Positions 17,388 to 26,662 of a stretch of DNA of 52,817 nucleotides are shown here, one piece after another. The DNA is from Tannerella sp. (GTDB taxonomy: Bacteria > Bacteroidota > Bacteroidia > Bacteroidales > Tannerellaceae). The DNA lies in assembly GCA_031285685.1 (NCBI GenBank), contig JAITVS010000043.1, positions 1 to 52,817 on the forward strand, given 5' to 3'. The position numbers and the translations under genes were made by a program. A model generated the notes under the pieces. It ran no database searches and was not told the DNA's origin. It worked only from the letters and a program-made list of their open reading frames with translations. Position 1 is the stretch's first letter. Every line of letters begins with the position of its first letter.

Positions 17388-18554
17388 ATGAAGCTTTACC
17401 ATTTTGATGAAATCATTGAAAGAAAAGGAACTGATTGTATAAAATATGACACACTAAAAGAGCACTTCGGGCGGGAGGACCTGATGCCGTTATGGGTTGC
17501 CGATATGGACTTCCGGACTCCCGATTTTATTATTGATGCTCTGAAAAGGCGTTGTGAACATCCGGTTTTCGGATATACCTATCCTTCGGATGAATATTTC
17601 AACAGCATTATCAACTGGATTCGGGAACTTCATGGTTGGAGTATACGCAAAGAATGGATTTGTTATATACCGGGGATCGTAAGAGGTATCGCTTTTGCAA
17701 TAGAACATTTCACCCGGAAAGGCGACAAGGTAATCATACAACCGCCCGTTTATCACCCGTTCCGGTTAGTGCCCGAAAGCCTGGGCCGTGTAGTCGTTAA
17801 CAATCCCCTGCGTCTTGTCAACGGTGTCTATGAAATGGATTTCGATCATCTTGAGTCGATCATCGATGAGAAATGCAAAATTCTGATCTTATCCAATCCT
17901 CATAATCCTGCCGGTATCGTATGGAATAAAGAAACATTGCAGCAATTGGCGGCTATATGCGCCAGACACCATATAATCGTCATTTCCGACGAAATACATG
18001 CGGAGATGGCCTATCCGTCTCACGCTCACCATCCGTTTCCGACAGTATCCGACGAAGCTGCTTCATGCAGTATCACATTTGCGGCGCCGAGCAAGACATT
18101 CAATATTGCCGGAATCGTATCTTCCTATGCTATCGTCCCGGATGATTCCCTGCGTAAAGACTTCTACTCTTTTCTCGAAGCCGGAGAATTCAACCACGGA
18201 ACAATATTTGCCTATACGGCTGTAGTGGCAGCCTACACACAAGGAGCGGAATGGCGCCGTCAGATGCTTGACTATGTTATAAAAAACGTACAATTTGTCG
18301 ACCAATACCTCAAAAACAATATCCCACAAATAAAAACCTATATGCCGCAGGCTTCTTTTCTGGTATGGCTGGACTGCACCGGATTAGAACTTAACCACAA
18401 AAATTTGGTCGGCTTATTCAGGGACCGTGCGAATCTGGCGCTGAACGACGGAGCCATGTTCGGTTTCGAAGGAAACGGCTACATGCGCCTCAATGTGGGA
18501 TGCCCGCGCAGCCAACTCGAAACCGCGCTTGACAAACTGAAAAACGCAATCTGA
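17388..18554 (+). CDS. MalY/PatB-family pyridoxal-phosphate C-S lyase (cystathionine beta-lyase type)
   Basis: A cytosolic fold-type I PLP enzyme of the MalY/PatB group. Members split C-S bonds of cystathionine or cysteine-type substrates. The product has the N-terminal LMPLWVADMDFRTPDFI signature, SNPHNPAGIVW, ISDEIHAEMAY (the Asp that pairs with the PLP ring), and the PLP-lysine in APSKTFNIAG. The C-terminal end is MRLNVGCPRSQLETALDKL. I chose the ATG at 17388 (388 residues): the frame extends to 17349, but a -7 promoter box lies in that extension. Family assignment is secure; whether the physiological role is methionine synthesis or sulfide release is not decided by sequence. Confidence 0.9.
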   Translation: MKLYHFDEIIERKGTDCIKYDTLKEHFGREDLMPLWVADMDFRTPDFIIDALKRRCEHPVFGYTYPSDEYFNSIINWIRELHGWSIRKEWICYIPGIVRGIAFAIEHFTRKGDKVIIQPPVYHPFRLVPESLGRVVVNNPLRLVNGVYEMDFDHLESIIDEKCKILILSNPHNPAGIVWNKETLQQLAAICARHHIIVISDEIHAEMAYPSHAHHPFPTVSDEAASCSITFAAPSKTFNIAGIVSSYAIVPDDSLRKDFYSFLEAGEFNHGTIFAYTAVVAAYTQGAEWRRQMLDYVIKNVQFVDQYLKNNIPQIKTYMPQASFLVWLDCTGLELNHKNLVGLFRDRANLALNDGAMFGFEGNGYMRLNVGCPRSQLETALDKLKNAI

Positions 18555-18619
18555 ACCCGTCATCCGGAAAATCGGGACATCACATAACAGCAGGGAGACA
18601 ACAAAGATAGAAGGATAGG

Positions 18620-18684
18620 CGGCGCCTCAACAATAAAAATAAATAGGATTTATTTTGTATTGCCTTCGGCTTGCACTATCTTTG
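18620..18684 (+). repeat. diverged fourth copy of the palindromic repeat promoter
   Basis: This matches the 85-bp tandem repeat at 34177-34439: the GGCGGCGCCT block, an A-rich arm, a T-rich arm, then CGGCTTGC and the -7 box. Here the inverted arms are AAAATAAAT (18636-18644) and ATTTATTTT (18648-18656), whereas the 34-kb copies have AAAACAAAC and GTTTGTTTT. Both changed positions are compensated on the opposite arm. Confidence 0.7.
18654..18684 (+). promoter_or_regulatory. promoter of the FKBP-aroC unit
   Basis: TTTG (18654-18657), 19 bases, TATCTTTG (18677-18684): an exact Bacteroidetes promoter. The in-frame ATG at 18660 lies inside it, so translation must start at the ATG at 18708. Confidence 0.8.
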
Positions 18685-18707
18685 TAGTTTATTTAAAATA
18701 CAAAGAT

Positions 18708-19289
18708 ATGAGAATTTCAAAAAACAAATTCGTTTCGGTCACTTACGACCTTAACGTTGGCCAGGACGATGAACGCGAACTAATGGAACGTGCAACGGAA
18801 GAACATCCGTTACAATTTATATTCGATACAGGCACTATGTTGCCCGCTTTTGAAGAAAATATCAAAGACCTTGAAAAAGGAAGCAAATTCCAATTTTCCC
18901 TTACACCCGAAAACGCATACGGGGAATATATTGAAGAACATGTAGTGGAACTTCCGAAAAATATATTTGAAGTAAACGGAAAATTCGACGACGAGGGCAT
19001 AAAAGAAGGAGTAACCCTTCCTATGATGAATTCAAACGGCGAGCGCATGAATGGCTCCGTACTCGAAGTAAAAGACGATGTTGTTGTGATGGATTTTAAC
19101 CATCCGCTGGCAGGCGAAACTTTACACTTCAGCGGAGAGGTCATCGACGTACACGATCCGACTGAAGAAGAGATCGCTGCCATGAACCAGATGATGGGCG
19201 GAGGTTGCGGATGCGGATGCGACGAATGCGGTGACGACCATGACTGTGAAGGAGGTTGCGGCGACCAGGATTGCGGATGTAATCATTAA
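18708..19289 (+). CDS. SlyD-like FKBP peptidyl-prolyl isomerase with metal-binding tail
   Basis: FKBP-type isomerases with an inserted chaperone flap catalyse proline isomerisation and assist folding in the cytosol. The 193-residue product starts MRISKNKFVSVTYDL and contains the FKBP pieces FIFDTGTMLPAFEENIKDLEKG and FSLTPENAYGEY. An inserted flap follows (about 75-125), then VVMDFNHPLAGETLHFSGEVIDV. The tail (about residues 162-193) is GGGCGCGCDECGDDHDCEGG-type, very rich in Cys, Asp and His, like the SlyD nickel- and zinc-binding tail. The start was set by the promoter that overlaps the upstream ATG. aroC follows after 15 bases and is probably cotranscribed. Confidence 0.9.
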   Translation: MRISKNKFVSVTYDLNVGQDDERELMERATEEHPLQFIFDTGTMLPAFEENIKDLEKGSKFQFSLTPENAYGEYIEEHVVELPKNIFEVNGKFDDEGIKEGVTLPMMNSNGERMNGSVLEVKDDVVVMDFNHPLAGETLHFSGEVIDVHDPTEEEIAAMNQMMGGGCGCGCDECGDDHDCEGGCGDQDCGCNH

Positions 19290-19304
19290 TACAACGATCA
19301 GGAT

Positions 19305-20372
19305 TTGAATACTTTCGGAAATATCTTCAGACTGACTTCTTTCGGAGAGTCACATGGTGTTGCCATAGGAGGAATTGTGGATGGTTGTCCGGCCGGAGTA
19401 ACCCTTGATACTGATTTTATCCAGTATGAGTTGAATCGCCGCAGACCAGGACAATCATCTCTGACCACCCCCCGTAAGGAAACCGATAAAGTCGAATTTA
19501 TTTCAGGCATATACGAAGGGAAAACAACCGGAACCCCGATCGGATTCATCGTAAGAAATGAAAACCAGCACTCCGGAGACTATGACAATCTGAAAGAAGT
19601 ATTCCGCCCTTCTCACGCTGATTATGCCTATCAAATGAAATACGGCATACGTGATCCGCGCGGAGGAGGACGCAGTTCGGCACGGGAAACGATCTCCCGT
19701 TGTGTCGCCGGAGCGATTGCCAAATTAATTCTTAACCAACAAAACATCAGGATACAAGCATATACCTCCCAGATCGGCAATATACGCCTGGAAGGATCGT
19801 ATAAAGATTATGACCTGGATGCAACGGAAACGAATGCCGTACGTTGTCCTGATGCCCTTAAGGCCTCTGAAATGGCTGTTCTCATCGAGAATGCAAAAGC
19901 TGAAGGTGATTCTGTCGGAGGAATGATCAACTGTGTTATCAAAGGAGTTCCGGCGGGTATCGGTGAACCGGTTTTCGGCAAACTGCACGCCGCTTTGGGA
20001 AGCGCCATGTTAAGTATCAACGCAGTCAAAGGTTTTGATTATGGAGACGGATTCGACGCCCCACTTTATAAAGGCTCGGAGCATAATGACGAATTTTTCA
20101 ATGACAACGGAACAATCAGTACCCGCACCAACCATTCCGGTGGTATACAAGGAGGCATATCCAACGGACAGGATATCTATTTCCGCGTAGCATTCAAGGC
20201 GACAGCCACTTTGTTACGTGATCAGAATACGGTAGACAAAGACGGGAACGAAACCGTATTAAAAGCCAGAGGACGTCACGATGCATGTGTCATCCCGAGA
20301 GCCGTACCCATTGTTGAAGCGATGGCAGCCATGACAATCCTGGATTATCTGTTAGTATCCAAAGCCAGATAA
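19305..20372 (+). CDS. aroC: chorismate synthase
   Basis: AroC converts 5-enolpyruvylshikimate 3-phosphate to chorismate using reduced FMN, the last shikimate-pathway step. The 355-residue product starts with the family signature [17 protein letters not shown]. It continues with [29 protein letters not shown] and a C-terminal [19 protein letters not shown]. The start codon is TTG at 19305; no ATG or GTG gives the conserved N-terminus. It lies 15 bases after the FKBP gene in the same transcription unit and ends at a very strong hairpin terminator. Confidence 0.97.
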   Translation: MNTFGNIFRLTSFGESHGVAIGGIVDGCPAGVTLDTDFIQYELNRRRPGQSSLTTPRKETDKVEFISGIYEGKTTGTPIGFIVRNENQHSGDYDNLKEVFRPSHADYAYQMKYGIRDPRGGGRSSARETISRCVAGAIAKLILNQQNIRIQAYTSQIGNIRLEGSYKDYDLDATETNAVRCPDALKASEMAVLIENAKAEGDSVGGMINCVIKGVPAGIGEPVFGKLHAALGSAMLSINAVKGFDYGDGFDAPLYKGSEHNDEFFNDNGTISTRTNHSGGIQGGISNGQDIYFRVAFKATATLLRDQNTVDKDGNETVLKARGRHDACVIPRAVPIVEAMAAMTILDYLLVSKAR

Positions 20373-20386
20373 ACCCAGACAATCCA

Positions 20387-20437
20387 TTATAAAATAAGCC
20401 CGCCGGATTCAGAAAATCCGGCGGGCTTATTTTATAA
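20387..20437. terminator. bidirectional terminator between aroC and the S41 protease gene
   Basis: A perfect 23-bp inverted repeat with a 5-base loop (CAGAA, 20410-20414). The GC-rich core (GCCCGCCGG / CCGGCGGGC) is flanked by AT-rich outer arms that give T-rich tails in both directions. It separates convergent transcripts. Confidence 0.9.
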
Positions 20438-20457
20438 ATTACAGTTCTATCAGATAA

Positions 20458-21918
20458 TTATTCCGGATTTACCAATACCGGAAACGGCGGTTCGGCTATT
20501 AACATTCCGTCAATGGGCCTTTTCTTATCCGGCAAAGAGGTTAGCAGCAGAGGGATTTTCTCTGAACGCTTTTCGACATAAGTTTTTCCCAATATATGCG
20601 CCAGCGCCCGGCCCAGCAACGGATCAGATTCATCTCCGAACGGTTTCAGGTCAAAGTAATCTTCACCGGCAAGCATTTCTTTTGCCGGAACAAGTCCGCT
20701 CGTAAATGAAGTAATGCCTTTTACATTGGCATACCTGTAAATCATAATATACATGCCCCAGTTTGAGATATTCTTATAATAATCTTTATGACTTTCATCA
20801 AGATCCTCCGGAGAAAGTAAGATCCCGCCGCAATACTTACCGGCAGTCGTATCACCGATCTGAATAACATCCAGATAAGGCTCCAGACCTACCATGGTCG
20901 CTTCGGAAGCTGATGCCGTATTTTTGCTTGTCAGGATATAAAGCCGATCCAGATTCATATTTACGGATAAAGTATCTATAAAAGTCTCTTTCAACTCACG
21001 GTTGTTTTCCTTAAGATAAGTCGTATAAAGATCATTATAGTAATGCTCCAGATAAACACTCTTAGTCTTTACGACAGACGCCGGCGCGAGAATACTACTA
21101 AGAATCCGTGCCGTACGTGAATAGCCTCCGGGATTATAACGCAGGTCAAGAACCACATCTGTTACTCCCGCAGATTTAAAATCCGAAAATACCCGAACCA
21201 GCTCCTGCTCAGATTCCATCTGATAACCGGTATAACATAAATATCCTACCCGATGCCCTGATTTTTCTATGATTTTAGTTGTGTTTACCGGGTTTTCGTA
21301 CATCTGAACAGCTACAAGACTTTTTATGCCGGGGACAAGCGAAATCACTCCGGCTTCCGCATCCGGCACGCCACACTGCAAAGTAAGGGACGGAGCAGAA
21401 TAGAGACTCTGATAATTCACATCCGTTATTTTTCCGCCATTCATTTCGACAATGATATCTCCCCTTTTTAAACCGGCATTTGCCGCCGGAGAAGCAGGAG
21501 CCGTATATAAAACAATCGCAACAACTTCACTGTTTTTGGTATAAGGATTATAGTAAAATTTCAGTGTATAACCGAACGTAGTACTTATACCTCCGAACTG
21601 ATTTTCCAGATCATCGATATCATTTGTTAACGAAGACCAGTGATCGTCTTTATGAATAAATTCATCAAACAACTTATAATGATCGGAATACGCCGCAAAC
21701 GTCTCACGATTATAATATTGATTCCAGTCGGTTTCGGATTCCCACAAATAACAAGTCCGTACCCCCTCAACAATAAACTTATTGATCCTCTCAGAATCGG
21801 AAAGACCTTGATCAAAAGAGTACGAAGGCTCATCAACCCTGTCATTATTACATCCTGATAGAACAAATACGAATATTGTACTTACACTAAAAAGAAAATT
21901 CTTTATCCTCATAAACAC
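20458..21918 (-). CDS. S41-family C-terminal processing protease, lipoprotein
   Basis: A serine protease of the S41 (tail-specific/CtpA) family. The 486-residue product has a lipoprotein signal (FLFSVSTIFVFVLSGC) and an N-terminal helical region. A PDZ domain lies near 130-200 (APASPAANAGLKRGDIIVEMNGGKITD), and the S41 core contains VVLDLRYNPGG (about 265), TASASEATMVG (about 335, holding the nucleophile Ser) and DTTAGKYCGG (about 360, holding the catalytic Lys). It should act at the periplasm or cell surface. ATG codons at 21918 and 21912 are both possible starts. It lies 73 bases after rlmH on the same strand and may be cotranscribed with it. The substrate is unknown. Confidence 0.88.
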   Translation of the reverse strand: MFMRIKNFLFSVSTIFVFVLSGCNNDRVDEPSYSFDQGLSDSERINKFIVEGVRTCYLWESETDWNQYYNRETFAAYSDHYKLFDEFIHKDDHWSSLTNDIDDLENQFGGISTTFGYTLKFYYNPYTKNSEVVAIVLYTAPASPAANAGLKRGDIIVEMNGGKITDVNYQSLYSAPSLTLQCGVPDAEAGVISLVPGIKSLVAVQMYENPVNTTKIIEKSGHRVGYLCYTGYQMESEQELVRVFSDFKSAGVTDVVLDLRYNPGGYSRTARILSSILAPASVVKTKSVYLEHYYNDLYTTYLKENNRELKETFIDTLSVNMNLDRLYILTSKNTASASEATMVGLEPYLDVIQIGDTTAGKYCGGILLSPEDLDESHKDYYKNISNWGMYIMIYRYANVKGITSFTSGLVPAKEMLAGEDYFDLKPFGDESDPLLGRALAHILGKTYVEKRSEKIPLLLTSLPDKKRPIDGMLIAEPPFPVLVNPE

Positions 21919-21991
21919 TTTTTTATCTTTAACTTCTTAGTAAAACCAACTGTTATCCGATACACCACCTTTATACATTCAGCACTCACGG

Positions 21992-22465
21992 TTACTCATG
22001 ATGATAAGGCTCTCCACGAAGTATGGTCATCGCGCGGTATAGCTGTTCAACAAATATCGGGCGTATCATCTGATGCGAAAAAGTCATCTTACTCAGGGAA
22101 AGCCGCTCCGGAGCTTTCGCATACACCTCATCACTGAATCCGTAAGGACCGCCTATCACAAAAACAAGTCTTTTCGGCACGGTATGCATCATCCTGTCGA
22201 TATGGGATGCAAATTGTTTGGATGTATACTCTTTTCCATGTTCATCCAACAGAATGCAATAATCACCTCCCTGCAGCGCCTTTAAGATCAAACGGCCTTC
22301 CTGCTCCTTTTGTTGTGACTCCGTCATATTTTTTACATTTTTCACATCAGGGATCACTTCCGTTTCAAAAGGAATATAATGCTTCAAACGTCCCGCATAA
22401 TCATCTAGTGCCTTATCCCAACTTCCGGAATCAGTCTTTCCAACTACAAGCAAAACTACTTTCAT
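21992..22465 (-). CDS. rlmH: 23S rRNA (pseudouridine1915-N3)-methyltransferase RlmH
   Basis: RlmH is a small SPOUT-class methyltransferase that modifies pseudouridine 1915 in helix 69 of 23S rRNA, acting on assembled 70S ribosomes. The 157-residue length is typical. The C-terminal trefoil-knot signature is clear: VFVIGGPYGFSDEVY, then LSLSKMTFSHQMIRPIFVEQLYRA and the final RGEPYHHE. It is divergent from the DUF4783 gene. A TATCTTTA box (minus strand, 22484-22491) is a possible but imperfect -7 element. Confidence 0.96.
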   Translation of the reverse strand: MKVVLLVVGKTDSGSWDKALDDYAGRLKHYIPFETEVIPDVKNVKNMTESQQKEQEGRLILKALQGGDYCILLDEHGKEYTSKQFASHIDRMMHTVPKRLVFVIGGPYGFSDEVYAKAPERLSLSKMTFSHQMIRPIFVEQLYRAMTILRGEPYHHE

Positions 22466-22555
22466 TTCTCAGCTATTTGGATGTAAAGATATGCAGAAAA
22501 AAGAGGAAGCCGGCTTTTTTTACGTTTTTTATGCTTCTATCTCAAAATATATGTA

Positions 22556-22563
22556 TACCTTTG
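22556..22563 (+). promoter_or_regulatory. -7 box of the DUF4783-nadC unit
   Basis: TACCTTTG matches the consensus 35 bases before the ATG at 22599; the -33 region is weak. The gene also has a textbook Shine-Dalgarno AAGGAGG (22584-22590), which is uncommon in Bacteroidetes. Confidence 0.55.
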
Positions 22564-22598
22564 TGTTGCAATGTAGTCTAAATAAGGAGGGAATACTT

Positions 22599-22970
22599 AT
22601 GAAAAAGATATTATTTACATTAGCGCTGATAATCTCAGCCCTGAGTATTCAGGCGGCAGATATCACACCGATTTCGGATGCTATCAAGGCAGGAAATACG
22701 GATATGCTTAAAGACAAAATGGCCGGCGAGGTGGATATAGTAGCGCCAGGTGCATCTAAAAAGGGAACCGGCAGTGACGCTATTGCCATATTGAAATCTT
22801 TTTTCCAGGCAAATAAGCCTACCGGCTTCACAGTCGCCCATCACGCAGACAAAAACGATTCCGGATTTTTTGTCGGAAAACTGACCACGGAAAGCAAGGA
22901 ATTTCGTGTAAATATAACATATACGATAAAAGACGGCAAAATCCTGATCTCTATTATAAGAATAGAATAA
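22599..22970 (+). CDS. DUF4783-family secreted protein
   Basis: The 123-residue product has a signal peptide (MKKILFTLALIISALSIQA) and a small SnoaL/NTF2-like fold typical of DUF4783. It starts DITPISDAIKAGNTDMLKDKMAGEVDI and ends KDGKILISIIRIE. No catalytic role is known for the family. The frame extends upstream to 22491, but the signal peptide, the promoter at 22556-22563 and the AAGGAGG sequence 8 bases before it fix the ATG at 22599. nadC begins 28 bases after the stop. Confidence 0.85.
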   Translation: MKKILFTLALIISALSIQAADITPISDAIKAGNTDMLKDKMAGEVDIVAPGASKKGTGSDAIAILKSFFQANKPTGFTVAHHADKNDSGFFVGKLTTESKEFRVNITYTIKDGKILISIIRIE

Positions 22971-22998
22971 CTAAAGAATAAAAAAACGACTTGCAACA

Positions 22999-23859
22999 AT
23001 GATGAATAAGATAAAAACTCCGGATGAATTAACAGACGACCTGATTTCCCTTGCATTTGCCGAAGATATAGGCGACGGCGATCACACGACATTGTGCTGT
23101 ATACCGCCCGAAGCAACAGGAAAAAGTCGTCTTATCATCAAGGAGGACGGAGTTCTGGCCGGTGTTGAAATGGCAAAACGTATTTTTAACTATTTCGACC
23201 CGTCCATGAAAATGGAACTATTCATCCGGGATGGAGCCGAGGTCAAAAAAGGCGATATCGCTTTTACGATTGAAGGAAAAGTACAATCCATACTTCAGAC
23301 GGAACGTCTCGTTCTTAATGTGATGCAACGTATGAGTGGCATTGCAACTACCACGCGACGCTATGTAAAAGCGCTCGAAGGAACAAATACCCGTGTGCTG
23401 GATACGCGTAAAACAACTCCAGGCATGCGTATTCCCGAAAAAGAAGCGGTTCGCATAGGAGGCGGAGTAAACCATCGCATCGGTCTTTTCGACATGATAC
23501 TACTGAAAGACAATCATGTCGATTTTGCAGGCGGTATAGAACAGGCTATCACCCGCGCCCGGAACTACTTGAAAGAAAAAGGCAAAAATCTGAAAATAGA
23601 AATTGAAGTCCGGAACTTCGACGAACTGGAGGAAGTCCTGCGAATAGGCAGTGTGGACCGTATTATGTTGGATAATTTCGATACGGATAATACCCGCGAA
23701 GCCGTACGGCGCATTGCCGGGCGCTACGAAACAGAATCATCGGGAGGTATTACATTCGACACATTACGAAGCTATGCCGAATGTGGAGTTGATTTTATCT
23801 CTGTCGGAGCATTGACACACTCGGTTAAAAGTCTCGATATGAGCCTGAAAGCCGTATAA
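22999..23859 (+). CDS. nadC: nicotinate-nucleotide pyrophosphorylase (carboxylating)
   Basis: NadC makes nicotinate mononucleotide from quinolinate and PRPP with loss of CO2, the entry into NAD from de novo synthesis. The 286-residue product shows the N-terminal EDIGDGDHTT, the central MQRMSGIATTTRRYV and LDTRKTTPGMR, the GGGVNHRIGLFDMILLKDNH region and a C-terminal GGITFDTLRSYAECGVDFISVG. These contain the conserved Arg, Lys and His residues of the active site. It lies between the DUF4783 gene and the DUF5686 gene, with short gaps, so cotranscription is likely. No nadA or nadB is in the window. Confidence 0.97.
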   Translation: MMNKIKTPDELTDDLISLAFAEDIGDGDHTTLCCIPPEATGKSRLIIKEDGVLAGVEMAKRIFNYFDPSMKMELFIRDGAEVKKGDIAFTIEGKVQSILQTERLVLNVMQRMSGIATTTRRYVKALEGTNTRVLDTRKTTPGMRIPEKEAVRIGGGVNHRIGLFDMILLKDNHVDFAGGIEQAITRARNYLKEKGKNLKIEIEVRNFDELEEVLRIGSVDRIMLDNFDTDNTREAVRRIAGRYETESSGGITFDTLRSYAECGVDFISVGALTHSVKSLDMSLKAV

Positions 23860-23892
23860 AAACTAAAACACTACAAAATAAACACCCTATCT

Positions 23893-26508
23893 ATGAGATC
23901 ATTCCTTTTCATAATGATCGGATGCTTATTTGTTCTTACACTGTCGGCGCAAATACTTACCGTAAAGATTGTCGACACCAATGGACATCCCATTCCGAAC
24001 GCTACGTTTTACATACGTGAAACGGCTCACGGCATCATGGCCGACGAACGGGGGGAATTCCGGACGGAATTAGACGCCGGTGAATACACCTGCGAAATAT
24101 CCTCACTCGGATACGAAAGAAAATTGATGACGGTTTCCGTACCGCCGGAAGGGTCGGCGCTCAACATTGAACTGACTGAGAAAACATATACGCTTCGTGA
24201 AGTTACCGTAATCCCCGGCAAAGAGGATCCGGCCTATCGTATCATGCGAAATGTCATAGCACGCGCCCCATACCATCTTCACCAGGTAAAAAGCTACGAA
24301 TCGGGCGTGTACCTGAAAGGCTCATTCAAAGTCGAGAAAATGCCGGCGTTGGTAAAATCACAGATAAAAGACCCGAATATCAAAAGCCTGATCGGAAAAC
24401 TGCTGGTGTATGAATCACAAAACGAAGTAAAATACAATGAGCCGGACAAATACGAACAACGTGTAATCGCAGTATCGACCTCGATTCCGGAAAGTTTTAA
24501 TATTGATGATAATTTACCATTAAGCGCCATAACCAGAAACATCTATAGCCCGGCTACGTTCGGCGGACTTCTGGCGCCCGGCTCTTTCTCCGTCTATAAA
24601 TTCAAACTGGAAGACACCTACAAAGAAGAGGACCATCTGATAAATAAGATCCGTGTGATCCCGCGTAAGAAAAGCGGCCTTTTGGTCAACGGATGGCTTT
24701 ATATTGTGGATGACACATGGACTGTACAGCAGGCCAGCCTGAGTCTTACACAAACAGGCACAACAGTCCGGTTCAATCTTACGTATCACGAGGTCAAACC
24801 CGGTGCATTCCTTCCTTCTGCATACGACATGTCCCTGGATCTCAGCCTGATGGGAATAAAAGGAGGAGGACAATTTTACGCGTCTATCAAATATAACAAA
24901 CTCGAAACAAACGACAATTATGTCCTGACAAAAGCCGATACTGCCGCTGTGATCAAGCCGGTCATATCCGGACGAAAAACATTGACAAAACAACAACAAA
25001 AGAATCTGCAAAAAATAGAAGAGCTGGCCGGTAAAGAAAAACTAACGACCCGCGAAGCTTACAAAATGGCGCAATTAGTTGAAAAAACGGTTGAATCGGA
25101 TGAAGTCAAAGAACAAAAACGTCAGCTCGAAAGGCGCCCGCTGGACTCGATGATCATCGTCACGCGCGACAGCCTTGCGCTGAAACGAGACTCTTCATTC
25201 TGGAACAAAACACGCATCCTGCCGTTAAGGGAAGAGGAACTTCGAAGCTACCTGCAACGCGACAGCCTCAAGGTCGTGACCGACTCTCTGAAAAGCGTCG
25301 ATTCCCTGAAAAACCGCACATTCGGGAAATGGATGACCAATTTTCTCCTCGGGGAAAAAACAAATCTGGGAAATAATTATTACTTCCGGTATGACGGTCT
25401 GTTACGCGCCTGTCAGGAATACAATTTCGTCGACGGATTCCGCATCGGACAATACCTGGAAGCAGGTGTCAACTTTGACAGGAACCGGTCGCTCTCCATT
25501 GCGCCGGCCATCTACTACACCACTGCACGCAAAGAAATCGACATCACAATAGACGGCACTCTCTCCTACGCTCCCTTACGAAATGGGAAGTTAGTCCTAT
25601 CGACTGGAAATACAATCACCGACTATGCCGAAAAAAACGGAACCGGACGTTTCGGAAATGCAGTGGCATCCCTTTTCTTTGCGGACAACACGGCGATGTT
25701 CTATCAAAAAAAATACGCAGCAATATCAAACAAAATCGATATTGCAAACGGACTCGCCCTGACCGCCGGTTTCAATTATGAAAAGAGAAATGACCTTACA
25801 AACAACACCTCCTATAGCTTTTTCGGCGGACGCCCGGCTCCAAACCTTCCTCACGGACAAACCGGCATGATGCCCGATCATAAAGCTTATATTGCAAATA
25901 TCACCCTTGAATATACCCCAAGATATCATTATAGTATATGGAGAGGACAAAAGATCTACCGGAATTCCAGCTATCCGACAATCAGGATGAGTTATAAAAA
26001 AGCCTTTTCGGGAGGAAGCAAGGTGAATTCTTCATATGACAATATCGAAGCGTCCGTATTTCAGAACATACAACTCAGTTTGTTCAACAGACTGTCCTAC
26101 GAGATCAACGCGGGAATATTCCCGTCTTCCGGACAGACTTATCTACCGGACTTCAAGCACTTCCAGACGAACGAACTGTTCATGACTGGCAAGTTGCTTG
26201 AAAATAGTTTCACAATGGACAATTACAGGTATGCAACAGATGACAAATGGCTGCAGGCGCATGTTTCATACGCATCCAATTTCCTGTTGCTAAAACAAAT
26301 ACCATTTATGCAAGGCTTACTTTTCGACGAAGCCATACACGCAAAGACATTGTGGACTCCCGACCTGAACCACAACGAGATCGGATACTCGATCGGATTT
26401 GGAGAATTAATAAGAGTCGGAGTCTTTGCCGGTTTCAAAGAACTGCAATATGAAAGCACGGGGATTGTCGTCAGCCTGCCGATAATACTGAATATGTTCA
26501 CCAGATAA
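23893..26508 (+). CDS. DUF5686 outer-membrane protein with carboxypeptidase-like N-terminal domain
   Basis: The 871-residue product starts with a signal peptide (RSFLFIMIGCLFVLTLSAQ). A carboxypeptidase regulatory-like domain spans about 22-115 (VKIVDTNGHPIPNATFYIRE). The DUF5686 body follows, beginning KEDPAYRIMRNVIARAPYHLHQVKSYES. The C-terminal half resembles an outer-membrane beta-barrel with alternating strands and ends in LPIILNMFTR. DUF5686 proteins are widespread in Bacteroidetes outer membranes but have no agreed function. A charged linker near 370-420 is predicted helical. It lies 33 bases after nadC. The family assignment is good. Confidence 0.88.
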   Translation: MRSFLFIMIGCLFVLTLSAQILTVKIVDTNGHPIPNATFYIRETAHGIMADERGEFRTELDAGEYTCEISSLGYERKLMTVSVPPEGSALNIELTEKTYTLREVTVIPGKEDPAYRIMRNVIARAPYHLHQVKSYESGVYLKGSFKVEKMPALVKSQIKDPNIKSLIGKLLVYESQNEVKYNEPDKYEQRVIAVSTSIPESFNIDDNLPLSAITRNIYSPATFGGLLAPGSFSVYKFKLEDTYKEEDHLINKIRVIPRKKSGLLVNGWLYIVDDTWTVQQASLSLTQTGTTVRFNLTYHEVKPGAFLPSAYDMSLDLSLMGIKGGGQFYASIKYNKLETNDNYVLTKADTAAVIKPVISGRKTLTKQQQKNLQKIEELAGKEKLTTREAYKMAQLVEKTVESDEVKEQKRQLERRPLDSMIIVTRDSLALKRDSSFWNKTRILPLREEELRSYLQRDSLKVVTDSLKSVDSLKNRTFGKWMTNFLLGEKTNLGNNYYFRYDGLLRACQEYNFVDGFRIGQYLEAGVNFDRNRSLSIAPAIYYTTARKEIDITIDGTLSYAPLRNGKLVLSTGNTITDYAEKNGTGRFGNAVASLFFADNTAMFYQKKYAAISNKIDIANGLALTAGFNYEKRNDLTNNTSYSFFGGRPAPNLPHGQTGMMPDHKAYIANITLEYTPRYHYSIWRGQKIYRNSSYPTIRMSYKKAFSGGSKVNSSYDNIEASVFQNIQLSLFNRLSYEINAGIFPSSGQTYLPDFKHFQTNELFMTGKLLENSFTMDNYRYATDDKWLQAHVSYASNFLLLKQIPFMQGLLFDEAIHAKTLWTPDLNHNEIGYSIGFGELIRVGVFAGFKELQYESTGIVVSLPIILNMFTR

Positions 26509-26565
26509 ACGCTTTATGCTTAAACCTTCACAAGTTAAAAAAAATAAAACTTTATCGGATAATCT

Positions 26566-26596
26566 TTTGCATTTACAATAAATATCTATATCTTTG
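26566..26596 (+). promoter_or_regulatory. promoter of the fimbrillin-like gene
   Basis: TTTG (26566-26569), 19 bases, TATCTTTG (26589-26596): exact match to the Bacteroidetes consensus. It gives a leader of about 60 bases before the ATG at 26663. Confidence 0.8.
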
Positions 26597-26662
26597 ACAC
26601 GTTTAATTTCATCTTACAGAAATGAGTGTATGTATTTTTTTAACGTTTAAAGTCACTAAGTA

